64,000 nt of DNA from Adiantum capillus-veneris (taxonomy: Eukaryota > Streptophyta > Polypodiopsida > Polypodiales > Pteridaceae): contig CM043965.1 of assembly GCA_014529385.2 (NCBI GenBank), positions 12,594,912-12,658,911 of the forward strand, in the 5' to 3' direction. Each line of letters opens with the position of its first letter. Position 1 is the first letter of the stretch. The position numbers were made by a program, and so were the translations under genes. Below the pieces are notes generated by a model. It was not told where the DNA came from and did no database searches. It saw nothing but the letters and a program-made list of their open reading frames with translations. Shown here one piece after another: positions 21,323 through 33,199 of this stretch.

Positions 21323-21593
21323 AGCTCTGTCAGGTCCTAGTAGTCCTCCACCCCCCCTCTTAGATGATCTAAAAGCCAATCGTAGAGAAGAGGAGCTCCT
21401 AGTTGTTAAAGCCTCTCTCTAATGGACGAGAATTCTGGGCAGGTAAAATCAATAAACCAGATAAGCAAATGTTCAATCTGCTTAAGAAAAAGAAGATCAG
21501 AGACTTCGTCCCTCTACTTAAGGATGAGAATGGTCTTCAGACAGCATCTCATAAAGATAACTTAAAGTTTGCCAAAAACTATTTTGCTGATAT

Positions 21594-21594
<1 letters not shown>

Positions 21595-21629
<35 letters not shown>
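21595..21629. repeat. Poly-C tract, 35 bp
   Basis: Uninterrupted C run inside the LINE-A RT linker, followed by AAAAAGAGGGG. Confidence 0.95.
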
Positions 21630-21631
<2 letters not shown>

Positions 21632-22326
21632 AAAGAGGGGCTGAAATCACAGTTGCCAGAGCCACTATTGCTAAGGCAAGAAAGAAAAGTGTGCCTGAGG
21701 CTACAGCTAAAGTGATGGATCAGCCCCTAACTGAGGGGGAGCTAAGAAACACTATTGATGCTTTAAAGGATGGTAAATCTCCAGGCATAGATGGAATTCC
21801 AAATGAGTTCTTTAAAATATATGAGAATTTTCTAATGCCCTATCTCTTGTCTATTTGGAAGGAGGCTTTAAAGGTAGGAGCTCTCTCTACCTCTATGAAC
21901 ATTGGTGTCATCAAGCTCATACATAAAAGAGGGGAAAAGGAGGACCTAGGTAACTGGAGACCCATTACTTGTCTGACTTCTATATACAAAATCTTCTCTT
22001 TGGCCCTAGCTAGAAGGCTGAGTGAACACATGATGCATATCATTCTTGCAGAGTAGAAGGGATTTATAAAGGGCATATACATATTGGATGCAATCATTAC
22101 TCTATGGGAAGCCATGGAGTATGCACAGGACAGTGATCAAGAGTTCCTCTTCTTTAAGATTGACTTTGATAAAGCCTATGACAGAACTAAATGGGACTTC
22201 ATCTTTCAATCCCTGTTTGATATTGGTTTTGGAAAGCCCTTTATAAAATTTGTTCAAATTTTATTTGGAAATGCATGTGCAAGAATTGCCGTTAATGGAG
22301 ATTTATCTGAGGTGTTTACTTTAAAG

Positions 22327-22331
22327 AGGTC
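22327..22331. repeat. gypsy-1 target-site duplication, left
   Basis: AGGTC, repeated at 31199-31203. The 5-bp duplication is typical of LTR integrases. Confidence 0.92.
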
Positions 22332-23899
22332 TGTAACATTTAATGGCCTATAATCTTATGTGTAGCGGAAATTAGCATGAACATAGTGGGCATTTCATTA
22401 GAATAGATTCCTAATGAGAATTACAAGAGTGCTTGGGTGGAGAGAGCAACAAAAAGCATAACACCTAGTTAGATAGCATCGACAATACTTTCAAAAGAGA
22501 GAGAAATTAAGCTATTGACAACAGTTGAAGACCGGATTTGCATGGAGCCGGTCCCCCCTCCAAAAGGCTTTGTATTATGGTTTCTCCCATCAAGAGAGAC
22601 ATTGTACAATACAATTCTTTGTGTTCCTTCAAGACTAGCTAGTGCAATGAAGATGGAAGCTTCATACACCAAGCAAAACACTTAATCAAACACAACTTGA
22701 ATTATCCCCGTTCTCAGACCCAAGACCTCACACACCTTCGAAGATGGTGAGAGCTAGCAGGGTATGAGAGTAGATTGAGAAGAAAAAGAAGTATCTTAAT
22801 AGAAAGATGTACATCTCCTCACATAATCACTCATATTAGCATAGCTTAGCTTAGTAATTAGCTTGGTAGAGAAGATGAGCATGCATTGAAGCTTGGCTCT
22901 TGGTTGGATTTGCATCCATATGCCAAGAGAGTGTTGATGTAGGCTTCTATCTCACAAGCTTGGAGTAGGTGATGAGCTCTCCATTAAAGCTTGGGAGGAG
23001 ATAGAGTATTTTCTCTTCACACATGGTCAAGTGTGAGAGTGTGTGTGTCAATGCCAAGCAAAAATCAGCCCCCCCTCTCTCTTGGGCGAGCCCTAGCTGC
23101 TAATTAGGTCTGGCTTTTGCCTCATTGGACCTCCCCAGGTCAAGCCAATAGGAATTAAGCAGCATAAGTGATAGCCTTCTGACATGTGTCCCCCTTTCCC
23201 CTTTTGTGAGAGCTTTAGGTAATTAAATAATTAAACTAAACTCTCATTGGACCCCTTTGCCTCCTGGCCAATAGGAATCAGGCAAGCCATGGGGCTCCTG
23301 GATGCTCATTGGACCCCTTGGGAGACTGCCCAATAGTCTTTTAGGAGACTTAATTCTCATTGGTTTCTTTTATTAAATGTTTTTAAATTAATTAAACTAG
23401 ATTTACTCTAGCTTAATTCTCATTGGTCCACTTCAAGGGTCTTCCAATAGGAACTGGGCACACCTTGTGGTCATCTGGCCTAGGGAGCTGACATGTGTCC
23501 CTCATTCCCTTTGTGTAAAGGGAGCCTGTGTGTGTGTGTGTGGCTTTCTCTCTCATCCCCTAGCTTTGGGGCTCGCCCCCTCCCATGTAGGGATGTGCAA
23601 AGACTTTTAGGGCACACACAAAGCATCCAATTTTTCCTAGGGTTGACCTTTGGACACAACCTTTGAATTTTGGAACCTTAGCATTTTGGAAGTCTTAATG
23701 GGCTGAACCTTAGGGTCTTTTTGGCCCATTGTTTCACATGGCTCTTTTGCAGATGGCCCCCCCTTTGGATCCCTACTGTGGCCGGTCTGCTAGCTTAACC
23801 AATATTCTAGCTTTTTCTCCCTTGGCACTTCCCCACATTAAATGATCAGTTTAATATGAGAAAATCATTTAGGAGAATTAGATATTGATTATTATGACA
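22332..23899 (-). repeat. gypsy-1 3' LTR
   Basis: Plus-strand ends TGTAACATTT and TTATGACA. Near-identical to 29621-31198. Confidence 0.96.
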
Positions 23900-23902
23900 T
23901 TA

Positions 23903-23913
23903 CCTCTCTCTTG
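23903..23913 (-). other. gypsy-1 polypurine tract
   Basis: Minus-strand AAGAGAGAGG lies directly upstream of the 3' LTR and would prime plus-strand DNA synthesis. Confidence 0.7.
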
Positions 23914-24255
23914 AAATCATAGTCGTCCTCGACTATGGTGTAGAGAAGATAAAGCATATGCATGAGTCCTTTTCTTAGCGGGTAGAGGATCCCTATGTTA
24001 CCCTACGACATCATTCCATAATGGATGACTAGTCCATTTGGCGCTTGAGAGCCTGAGGCTGCCGCAAGCATGTCTGTACATTAGTCCTATCAGTCTTCCA
24101 TAGTAGAGTGACAAGCTCTACTTGGTGTTTGGGAGACGTCGTCTCCGCAAACTTGATCTAAGCATGCATACTACTTCATTTTTGTGCACAAATAAAGAAA
24201 AAGAGAGTCTTATAAGACAAAAATTTTGTTCATTTTTAACATTTTGTACATTTGC

Positions 24256-27200
24256 TTACTCTTGGGAAGCATTGTAAGCATTGACAAGGTTTAGGTTATC
24301 CTTTAATTGTATGCCTTGCATCCATCTAGCATCTTCAAAAGGATAATTCTTAAACTTAATAAGATATCGTCGGATAGTCTTACCGCCTCTTAATACCTTG
24401 TCTTCATGTCGGAGAATGGACTCGGGCTGCAGCACCTCCTCGTGGTCCTCGATCTCCGGTGGGTCTTCAATAGTTGGTTCTTGAGGTGGCTCTCCTTTGT
24501 AAGGCTTTAATAGGCTCACATGAAAAGCATTGTGTATGAGCCAATGATTGGGCAACTTAAGTTGATAGGCCATCTCATTGATTGGCCTAAGAATCTGGAA
24601 GGGACCATAGTACCTTTTTGCTAGTTTAGCATAGTACTTTTGGTGGCCCGTAGGATTCTTGCCCGTCGTGTGCCTTAATCGAGCCTTGGGAAACTTTAAC
24701 AAGACCCAATCGTTTTCTTTAAAGGCTTGGGCTCTTCTGTGCTTGTCAGCAGTAGCCTTTTGCCTTTGCTGTGAGATAGAGATAGCATCCTTAATCTTTT
24801 GGAAAGATTCTTGTAGGTCTCGGCTATACTCATCTGCAGCGAAGATCTTCCCATGTACCTTAAGTAGCAAGGGACTTTTTGATCTTCCCTCAATTACCTC
24901 GAAAGGTGCTTTTCCTGTGGAAGTATGTACAGTGTTATTGTAAGCATACTCTACTAAAGGTAAGTACTTCTCCCATTGGGATCTTTGATCTACTTCCGTT
25001 ACATAGGCTTTTAGTAGATCGAGAATGGTTAGGTTAGCTATTTCACTTTGGCCATCAGTTTGTGGATGATAGGCCGAAGAGAAGTTTAGCCTTGTTCCTA
25101 AATTCTCAAAGAGACCCTTCCAGAAATTACTGGTCATTCTAGGATCTCTATCCGACACTATGGACATTGGCAAGCCATGGTACTTGAAAATTTGTGAAAT
25201 GAAGAGGGTTGCCATTTGATGGGCTTTGATAGTCTTTTTGACAGGTATAAAATGAGCTTGTTTACTGAACCTGTCTACTATCGTCCATATTCCCGTATTC
25301 CCATGGATAGACTTAGGCAATCCAAAGATAAAATCCATGGATATGCTCTCCCAAGGTGAATTAGGGATTGGCAAGGGTTGAAGCAATCCAAGTTGCTTCC
25401 CTCTATCAAATTTTGTCTTTTGACATACCACACATTTGGAAACATACTCGTGTATGTTCACTTTCATGGTAGGCCAATAGAAATATGTTTCAATTCCCTT
25501 TAGGGTAGACTGAATCCCTCTATGCCCCGCATATGGGGGAGCATGAGATTCATACATTACTTTCTCACGTAGTGAGTTAGTAACGCATAGTCTATTGCCA
25601 TAGAGAAGATAACCATCTTGTAAAGTAAATGGTTCTTCTTTCTTCCCTAATGCAAGGGCTGAAATCACATCTCTAAAATCGGGATCAATAGCATACTCAT
25701 CTATCATTGAAGATAGATCATTGTGAGTTGCTATGGAAACCGCATTCACTCTCGGTCGTCTTGAGAGTGCATCGGCTACTTGATTATGCTTGCCAGCAAT
25801 GTGAGCAATATGAAAATGAAATTGCGAAAGGAAATTTGCCCACCTCATTTGTTTGTCGGAGAGCTTGGTCTGCGTCATGAAGTACTTAAGACTTTGGTGA
25901 TCCGTTCGCAGAATGAAAGGAGTCCCCAATAAATAGTGCTTCCATGAGTCTAAGGCATGTAGAACTGCAAGGAGTTCTTTTTCGTATATGCCTAGAGCTT
26001 GCTCAACAGGGTCGAGCCTTCGACTCTCATAGCCTATGGCGTGCCCTTCTTGGAGCAAAACAGCCCCAAGGCAATCACCACAAGCATCACATTGGACCTC
26101 AAATGGTTTTGAGAGATCCGGTAGTGTAAGCACAGGTTGAGAGATAAGCTTTTCTTTAAGCTTTTCGAAAGCATTGTTCTCCTTAGCAGACCACGTATAC
26201 CTAACATTTTTCTTTGTTAGGTCATGTAATGGTCCCGCAATTTGTGAGAACTTTTCTATGAAGCGTCTATAGTATGCACACATACCTATAAAGCTTCTTA
26301 GTTCATGAAGATTCCTTGGTTTAGGCCATCCTTTTATTACCTCTAACTTGGATGGATCCATTTGGATTCCATCTTGAGAGATAATGTGACCTAAATATTG
26401 AATCTCTTGCAAGAAAAATTCACTTTTCTTTCGATTAACATAAAGTTTATTCTCTCTTAAAACTTGAAATATTACCTGGAGGTGTTGCTTGTGTTCCTCC
26501 AATGAATTAGAGTAGATGATAATATCATCAAAGAACACTCCAGTGAAGGTTCGATGAGGCCTGAACAGCTTCTCCATCAAGCGGTTGAATGTGGCTGGTG
26601 CATTGGTCAAGCCAAAAGGCATGACAATGTATTCGTAAAGACCAAATGTAGTACGAAATGCGGTCTTTACAATGTCTTGATCAACTATCCTTATTTGATG
26701 ATAGCCACTTTTTAGGTCAATCCTACTGAAGTAGGTCGATCCTTGTAGCTTATCAAATAGGTCTTCTACCCGTGGAACGGGAAACCTATTCTTGATAGTG
26801 ATCCTATTTAGTGCTCTATAGTCGACACACATACGATATGTGCCGTCTTTCTTTTGCACTAATAGCACAGGTGAGCAAAATGGAGATGAGCTAGGCCTAA
26901 CCATGCCCTTCTCAACTAACTCATGCACTTGCCGCATAATCTCCTCTTGTTGAGCTTGAGAAACTCTATAAGGAGGTTTGTTAGGCGGTGAACTTCCTGG
27001 AAGAAGTTCAATTGCATGGTCGTCATTACCTCGTTTAGGAGGTAGCTCACAAGGGATGTCGTCAATAAAAACATCTTGAAACCCCTTGAGAAAATTGGAT
27101 AACTCTAATTCCTTTTGGTTGCTTTTATTTTCTTTTGCTAAAGCATTAGGTTCATTTTGAGAATCTTTAACAAAAATCATGTACACGGAAATAGAGCTCT

Positions 27201-28745
27201 TTATTGACTTGTTGAAAGCTGGTGTATGTACAATGGGGATGGTGTTACCCATCTCCTTAGCATCTATATACATGTCCTTTTCCCTGAACTTAAAGGAGAT
27301 TCTCCTTTCAGGAAATTTAACATCGGCAGCCAGGCGGTCAAACCATGGTGCCCCTAGGATTACATCCTCATGCTTGAGAGGAGAGATAAAGAAGTCCTCT
27401 TTGTCCACATAGCCTTGGACATGAAGCCTCAATTTCCCGATTAAGGGAGTGACTGAAGCTTCTTGCCCCTTGAAGGCACTGTCTGCGGGTAGGATATCTC
27501 CCATCTCGTAGGATTGTATGCCTAGCTTGGTGGCTAACTCCATAGATATGAAATTGTGAGTAGAACCAGGGTCAAAGAGAATAAAAGCATCATGTTCTCT
27601 TACCTTTCCCCAAGCATGGCATAGAGGAGATCCTTTGTGGTGAGTTTGGTGAATCTCCTCCTCTTGGATTTCAACCAAAGAAGCTCTAGGAGGATCTTGG
27701 CGGTTGTTCTTTTGGGGACAAGCGCGGTACGCATGCCCTTGTTCGCCGCACTTGAAACACCGGTTATCTTTACGATAACGCTCAAGCTCTTCAGGAGAGA
27801 GTTTATTCTTTCCTTTGTAAACTCCCTTCTCTTTAGCTTTGTTGGAATTGCCCTTAGGAGACTTTTGGACATTGTCCTTCCCCTTAGGCTCATTGGAACC
27901 CTTGTTTTCCGGGGGCTTATTATTTCTTTTACCCCCCGTTTGGAAATTGATTCGCGAGGCCACCATAGTATGGTGTATTACCGCCGATATGGTACGTGGC
28001 CTTTGGGAGTTGACATACTCCGCCATTTCTTCGGTTAAGCCCGCACAAAATTGTTGCTTTTGCTCTCCAAAATCCAACTTTTTGAAGACAGTGGCTTTGA
28101 GTTGTAGGTCCCAAAACTTGTCTACATATTTGTGGATGGATTCATTGGGAGAGAGCTTTAAGCTTCGCCATTCGGTGAGTACTTTGTCTTTGGCATCGGT
28201 GGCCAAAAACTGCTTCATAATGGAAGCTCTTAAAGCCTTCCATGTTCGTGGAGCTTCACCGTTGGCTCGTAGGCTAGACCACCATTGTCTGGCGGACTTT
28301 TGAAAGTGCATAGCTACATGGCGTAGCTTAGAGGACTCCGTGAAGCCCTCATCTCCAAACGCCGCATCGAATTGCTGGATAAAGGCCAAAACTTTGTCTG
28401 TAGCACCGAAGGTGCCATCATAGGTAAGGAAAGAGATGCTCTTCCCTCCCTCTTTGAATTTCTTCAGCTTGGACGACCTCTTCCATGCGGCATAGGATTT
28501 CCTATGGCCTCTTCTTTTTGATGGTTCAAAAGTTGCACCATCACTTTCTTCAGAAGGTGAAGAATTTGAAGAAGGTGGAGAAGAGGGTGACCTCTTTCTC
28601 GCCTTTTTCTTGTCTTGATCTTTGTCGTCTTCACCATAGCTTTCATAAGAGGAAGAGGATGAAGAAGATGGAGAAGAGGGTGTCCTCTTTCTCGCCTTTT
28701 TCTTCTCTTGCTTTTTATCATCCCTCTTTGAATTTGGGTGGAGAA
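24256..28745 (-). CDS. gypsy-1 Gag-Pol polyprotein (gag core to chromodomain)
   Basis: One uninterrupted frame of about 1,490 codons. Order: gag capsid region (SARQWWSSLRAN near 28280); CCHC knuckle CFKCGEQGHAYRACP (27713-27765); aspartic protease LFDPGSTHNFIS (near 27550-27582); reverse transcriptase with FSRIDLKSGYHQIRI and catalytic FFDDIIIYS (near 26515-26545, Phe-Phe instead of Tyr-Val); RNase H (VQCDACGDCLGAVLL); integrase with an HHCC finger (HRGIQS...KCVVCQKTK) and D,D-E segments (SMDFIFGLP, SDRDPRM, HPQTDGQSE near 25045-25070). It ends in a chromodomain-like segment (RRYLIKFKNYPFEDARW), which marks chromoviruses and targets integration to chromatin. All catalytic residues I checked are present. 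The true gag N-terminus is in another frame at 28718-29203. Confidence 0.95.
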
Positions 28746-29203
28746 GAGTGTGATGGTCTTCTCCGCTTTGGTGGTGATGGAGAGCGTTTAGCCCGCCGTC
28801 TTCGTGGAGCCATCTCCGCCGAGGTGGCGGGAGACTCGCTTCTTTCTCGTTCCTTCGGTGGAGGCTCTTGAGTTCTCCTTTGGGAAGGAGATGCATCATC
28901 AAGAAGTAAGTTCTTGAGCCCTTCATATGGATTCTCTTCTTCTTCCCGAATCGGAGAGAGACCTCTTTTGGTAGTCTCACAAGGAGGCTTCCTAGGTGTT
29001 CTCTCGTCATGGTGATGAGCTTGGAGAATCCCGTGAGCACGGAGCTGCCGTTGCACTTCACTTTGGAGAGATGGATTGCCCATGGCTTGTTGAAGCCTAG
29101 AAACAAGATAGTTAACAAGCATTGAAGCATCATTAGTAGCTTGCTCATGAGCAAAATCAAAGTTATCAACATTAATTTCACTCTCTTTACTATTGTCAGC
29201 CAT
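28718..29203 (-). CDS. gypsy-1 Gag N-terminal ORF
   Basis: 161 codons starting MADNSKESEINVDNFDFAHE, a normal gag start, including MLVNYLVSRLQQAMGNP and a basic RRRRAKRSPSPPKRRRPSH tail. It stops TGA just where the downstream gag-pol frame becomes meaningful (KRDDKKQEKKKARKR). The two frames differ by one base, so either a single frameshift mutation or translational frameshifting separates gag N-terminus from the rest. Sequence upstream of ~28745 in the long pol frame (hydrophobic, MLEWLTIVKRV...) is not real gag. Confidence 0.85.
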   Translation of the reverse strand: MADNSKESEINVDNFDFAHEQATNDASMLVNYLVSRLQQAMGNPSLQSEVQRQLRAHGILQAHHHDERTPRKPPCETTKRGLSPIREEEENPYEGLKNLLLDDASPSQRRTQEPPPKERERSESPATSAEMAPRRRRAKRSPSPPKRRRPSHSSPPKFKEG

Positions 29204-29605
29204 TCTAACAACTTTTAGGTGTAAACTTTTTAGGTGTACTTTGGCACTTCAAGCCCTAGTTGCTACTCCTCTTTACCCCTTTAGAAAAAGCACTCAAGCT
29301 ACTGTACCCGCGGCTCGAATACCATTAATTGCAAGGAATAGAAGAGAGGGTCTTTCGACACCAAAACAGCACCGGCTCCTGTCAAGCTTCTAATAGCTCA
29401 ATAGTGGTTAAGCCGTAGGCAAGCCCCGTAGGACTCCACTATTAAGACCATAGCTCTCGACGGTGATGCCCCGTTAACTGCACAAAGGCAGGCGCACTGC
29501 AAGGCTGAAAAATCCCTATTCTACTTACTCACAGGCAATTAATAATACCAACCATTTGTAGCTAGCTTGAGGACCTCCCTTCTTGAGCAAGAAAAGAGAA
29601 ACCTT

Positions 29606-29620
29606 GAGCTCTGATACCAA
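29606..29620 (-). other. gypsy-1 primer-binding site
   Basis: Minus-strand TTGGTATCAGAGCTC directly after the 5' LTR matches the 3' end of initiator-Met tRNA (TGGTATCAGAGC). Confidence 0.92.
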
Positions 29621-31198
29621 TGTAACATTTAATGGCCTATAATCTTATGTGTAGCGGAAATTAGCATGAACATAGTGGGCATTTCATTAGAATAGATTCC
29701 TAATGAGAATTACAAGAGTGCTTGGGTGGAGAGAGCAACAAAAAGCATAACACCTAGTTAGATAGCATCGACAATACTTTCAAAAGAGAGAGAAATTAAG
29801 CTATTGACAACAGTTGAGGACCGGATTTGCATGGAGCCGGTCCCCCCTCCAAAAGGCTTTGTATTATGGTTTCTCCCATCAAGAGAGACATTGTACAATA
29901 CAATTCTTTGTGTTCCTTCAAGACTAGCTAGTGCAATGAAGATGGAAGCTTCATACACCAAGCAAAACACTTAATCAAACACAACTTGAATTATCCCCGT
30001 TCTCAGACCCAAGACCTCACACACCTTCGAAGATGGTGAGAGCTAGCAGGGTATGAGAGTAGATTGAGAAGAAAAAGAAGTATCTTACGAGAAAGATGTA
30101 CATCTCCTCACATAATCACTCATATTAGCATAGCTTAGCTTAGTAATTAGCTTGGTAGAGAAGATGAGCATGCATTGAAGCTTGGCTCTTGGTTGGATTT
30201 GCATCCACATGCCAAGAGAGTGTTGATGTAGGCTTCTATCTCACAAGCTTGGAGTAGGTGATGAGCTCTCCATTAAAGCTTGGGAGGAGATAGAGTATTT
30301 TCCCTTCACACATGGTCAAGTGTGAGAGTGTGTGTGTCAATGCCAAGCAAAAATCAGCCCCCCCTCTCTCTTGGGCGAGCCCTAGCTGCTAATTAGGTCT
30401 GGCTTTTGCCTCATTGGACCTCCCCAGGTCAAGCCAATAGGAATTAAGCAGCATAAGTGATAGCCTTCTGACATGTGTCCCCCTTTCCCCTTTTGTGAGA
30501 GCTTTAGGTAATTAAATAATTAAACTAAACTCTCATTGGACCCCTTTGCCTCCTGGCCAATAGGAATCAGGCAAGCCATGGGGCTCCTGAATGCTCATTG
30601 GACCCCTTGGGAGACTGCCCAATAGTCTTTTAGGAGACTTAATTCTCATTGGTTTCTTTTATTAAATGTTTTTAAATTAATTAAACTAGATTTACTCTAG
30701 CTTAATTCTCATTGGTCCACTTCAAGGGTCTTCCAATAGGAACTGGGCACACCTTGTGGTCATCTGGCCTAGGGAGCTGACATGTGTCCCTCATTCCCTT
30801 TGTGTAAAGGGAGCCTGTGTGTGTGTGTGTGTGTGTGTGTGGCTTTCTCTCTCATCCCCTAGCTTTGGGGCTCGCCCCCTCCCATGTAGGGATGTGCAAA
30901 GACTTTTAGGGCACACACAAAGCATCCAATTTTTCCTAGGGTTGACCTTTGGACACAACCTTTGAATTTTGGAACCTTAGCATTTTGGAAGTCTTAATGG
31001 GCTGAACCTTAGGGTCTTTTTGGCCCATTGTTTCACATGGCTCTTTTGCAGATGGCCCCCCCTTTGGATCCCTATTGTGGCCGGTCTGCTAGCTTAACCA
31101 ATATTCTAGCTTTTTCTCCCTTGGCACTTCCCCACATTAAATGATCAGTTTAATATGAGAAAATCATTTAGGAGAATTAGATATTGATTATTATGACA
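29621..31198 (-). repeat. gypsy-1 5' LTR
   Basis: 1578 bp. It differs from the 3' LTR by a longer (GT)n tract (near 30816-30840) and about 7 substitutions. Confidence 0.96.
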
Positions 31199-31203
31199 AG
31201 GTC
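31199..31203. repeat. gypsy-1 target-site duplication, right
   Basis: AGGTC; see 22327-22331. Confidence 0.92.
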
Positions 31204-33090
31204 TATCAAGCAAGGCTGCCCTATAGCTCCTTTACTTTATGCTATCTGCTCTGACTCTCTTGGCTAATTAGTGAAAGATGCACTAGACAAAGGGATCATG
31301 CAGGGTTTGAAGATCCCAACGATGGATAGAGATCTTGTGCTACAAGAGTTTGCAGATGACACTAACTCCATAACTGCTAATGACAGTGCTTCAGCTACAC
31401 AGTTCTGGCAGTGTTTGGACACATTCTGCAAAGCCAGTGGCTCAGTGATTAATCATAACAAAACAAGGTACAGAAGTTCTAATGGTCAAACTCCTCAGGT
31501 AGTCACTATCTCTGGCTCCCATGAACTCAAGAATGCAGAAATCTTCAGGTTGCTTGGCATTCCAATGGGATTTAAAGATCTTTTGCACAGAGATGGGAAT
31601 GGGTCTTAGATAAATTCAAACAGATGTGGGGTAAATGGCAACATGCACACTCCTCCGTTTCATCCAGAGATTTTATTTTAAATCATTATTTGTTGCCCTC
31701 ACTCATTTACTTTTTGTCTTGTTGGTCCCCAGGTAAGTACCAGATTAACCAAATCTTTACTATGGCAAGGAACTTTTTGTGGGGAGGTGATAATGCTCAC
31801 AAAAGGCTGCCCAAAGTCTCATGGGAAATGTGTTGTCTCTTAAAAGATAAAGGGGGGCTTGGACTGCTTAATCTTCAGAGATTATCTACCAAGCTTGCTA
31901 CCAAGTGGATTTATAGAGCCTCAAACTGCAATGATTATTGGGTTGCACTTATCAAGAGGGATATTCAGAAATTCAGATGTGCAAGCTACAAATCCTGGTC
32001 AAACTTTCACCTCAGGGAGATCCTGCTGTCAATTGTTAATCTGCATCCAGTAGGGTCCAAGCTGGTGTGTAGAATGTGGCTGGCCTAGAATACTGTCAAA
32101 GCACAATGGAAACCCTCAACAGATTTCTACTCTAACCAGTCCATTTTTCTTCAAGACTCTATATGGTTTGGTTTTCTGGCAGGAAATTCCTCTGTCTTAC
32201 CTTGCAGAAAAGCTCACAAATGTCATAAAGCAAGCATTAGATACTGGGAAGATATCCTCCACCAGGGCAAACTGAGGACTAACATACAACTCCATTTACA
32301 ATTCTCAATCCCAATCTCCCTAGCCAAGTGGTGTCTGGAGACAACAAATTTGAAGCTGGTACAATTCACTTTTCCCCACAGAGCTAATCAAGCAGCAAAC
32401 AGGTTGGGCAAGCTGACTGAAGATGTATACAAGCAATTTTGCCCTAAGTCAGGAGTAGAAGAGGACATAAAGAAAAGACTAAACAAAATCTAGAAGATAG
32501 GCTGGAGTAGGAAGCAATGGACCTACAGGTTTAAATGTCTTTAGGCATTTCCTTTGGGATAAAGCACTCAACCCTCATGTGGCTAATCATCCATAATGGC
32601 ATCTTGACTAGAAGCAGAGCACTCAAAGTAGGAGTAAGTAATAGGGATTGCACCAAATGTCATAAAGCTGTGGAAGACAACTTACACCTTTGGTTCAATT
32701 GTAAAGCTAATGGGGGATTACTAAGAGCCATTCAGAGTGTAACCAGCCAAATAAATCTAAAAGCTTTAGACTTCAAAGATTTATTATTGGGGAGTTGCAG
32801 GGGTCTAGACATCCCACTGTGGACCATCTGGAGGTTACCTTCTGTGGTTTATATGGAATCAGAGGAATGCTTCTATGTACAATAACCCCTCTGTCTATCC
32901 CCTTTGTCTCCTATTGTTTGACTTAAAGTACTCTGCCCTCAAACTATGTAGCAAAGTTCAAGAAGCTCTATCACAGGGCTTGTCTGTATCATCTATCTTA
33001 AAGTCAATCCGTTGGCAAAAATGGAGTATTGTTGCCCCTCTGATTTACCACCATTCTAGGTTCAGAATGCTTTACCTCATGTAATAGTAT
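31199..33090 (+). pseudogene. LINE-A reverse transcriptase 3' half and C-terminal Cys/His domain
   Basis: Resumes the RT frame with SIKQGCPIAPLLYAI and the catalytic LQEFADDTNSI (near 31348), then GSVINHNKTRYRSS. After a frameshift near 31610 come the thumb/connection segments (PSLIYFLSCWSPGKYQINQI, ARNFLWGGD, LKDKGGLGLLNLQRLSTKLA). In a third frame (32535-32885) follows the zf-RVT-type segment WLIIHNGILTRSRALKVG then CTKCHKAVEDNLHLWFNC. Stops after SDSLG (31267-31269) and CRMWLA add to the damage. Confidence 0.88.
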
Positions 33091-33127
33091 CTGAGTAGTA
33101 GGGTTGACCCACCCCTTATCTGTGGGT

Positions 33128-33143
33128 CCCCCCCCCCCCCCCC
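33128..33143. repeat. Poly-C tract, 16 bp, near LINE-A 3' end
   Basis: C16 in the LINE-A 3' UTR, about 40 bp before the 3' terminus. Confidence 0.9.
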
Positions 33144-33183
33144 TTTTGTAACTCTTTTTTCTAATACACTTCCACTTTCCTCA

Positions 33184-33199
33184 AAAAGACAAGAAATCA
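33184..33199. repeat. LINE-A target-site duplication, right
   Basis: AAAAGACAAGAAATCA, identical to 19507-19522. It follows a very short A-run at the LINE 3' end. Confidence 0.88.

Larger units (their letters stand above)
21403..22331 (+). pseudogene. LINE-A reverse transcriptase, 5' half
   Basis: Recognisable RT blocks: DGKSPGIDGIPNEFFKIYEN, NIGVIKLIHKRGEKEDLGNW, RPITCLTSIYKIFSLALARR and FFKIDFDKAYDRTKWDFIFQ. A TAG (22054-22056) interrupts IILAE-KGFIKG at a position usually Gln. A 35-bp C run (21595-21629) adds a Pro tract. The frame is cut at 22331 by gypsy-1 and resumes at 31199 in the frame predicted from the 8872-bp insertion. Confidence 0.88.
22332..31198 (-). mobile_element. gypsy-1: young Ty3/gypsy chromovirus nested in LINE-A
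   Basis: 8867-bp LTR retrotransposon on the minus strand. It has TG...CA LTRs of 1568 bp (left, 3' LTR) and 1578 bp (right, 5' LTR), an initiator-Met PBS, a polypurine tract, and a gag-pol frame with a C-terminal chromodomain-like region. The 10-bp LTR length difference sits in a (GT)n tract. I count about 7 substitutions between the LTRs (~0.5%), implying a recent insertion. Confidence 0.96.
19523..33183 (+). mobile_element. LINE-A (L1-type non-LTR retrotransposon), split by gypsy-1
   Basis: A 16-bp TSD flanks the element. Subtracting the gypsy-1 insertion (8872 bp including one TSD) leaves about 4.79 kb. In order it shows a CT-rich leader, an ORF1 with a DUF4283-like domain, the C-terminal part of an AP endonuclease, reverse transcriptase, and a zf-RVT-like Cys/His segment, then a short A-run. 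Catalytic endonuclease motifs are missing and several stops and frameshifts occur, so it is dead. Confidence 0.9.

Noticed and set aside
28485-28871. 128-codon plus ORF opposite gypsy-1 gag
   Set aside because: Antisense shadow of the gag coding sequence.
24256-29211. Whole 1651-codon frame as one protein
   Set aside because: The N-terminal ~155 codons are hydrophobic nonsense antiphase to the true gag start at 29203. The real pol frame begins near 28745.
30756-30965. ORF with a CVCVCV stretch
   Set aside because: Translation of the (GT)n tract in the gypsy-1 LTR.
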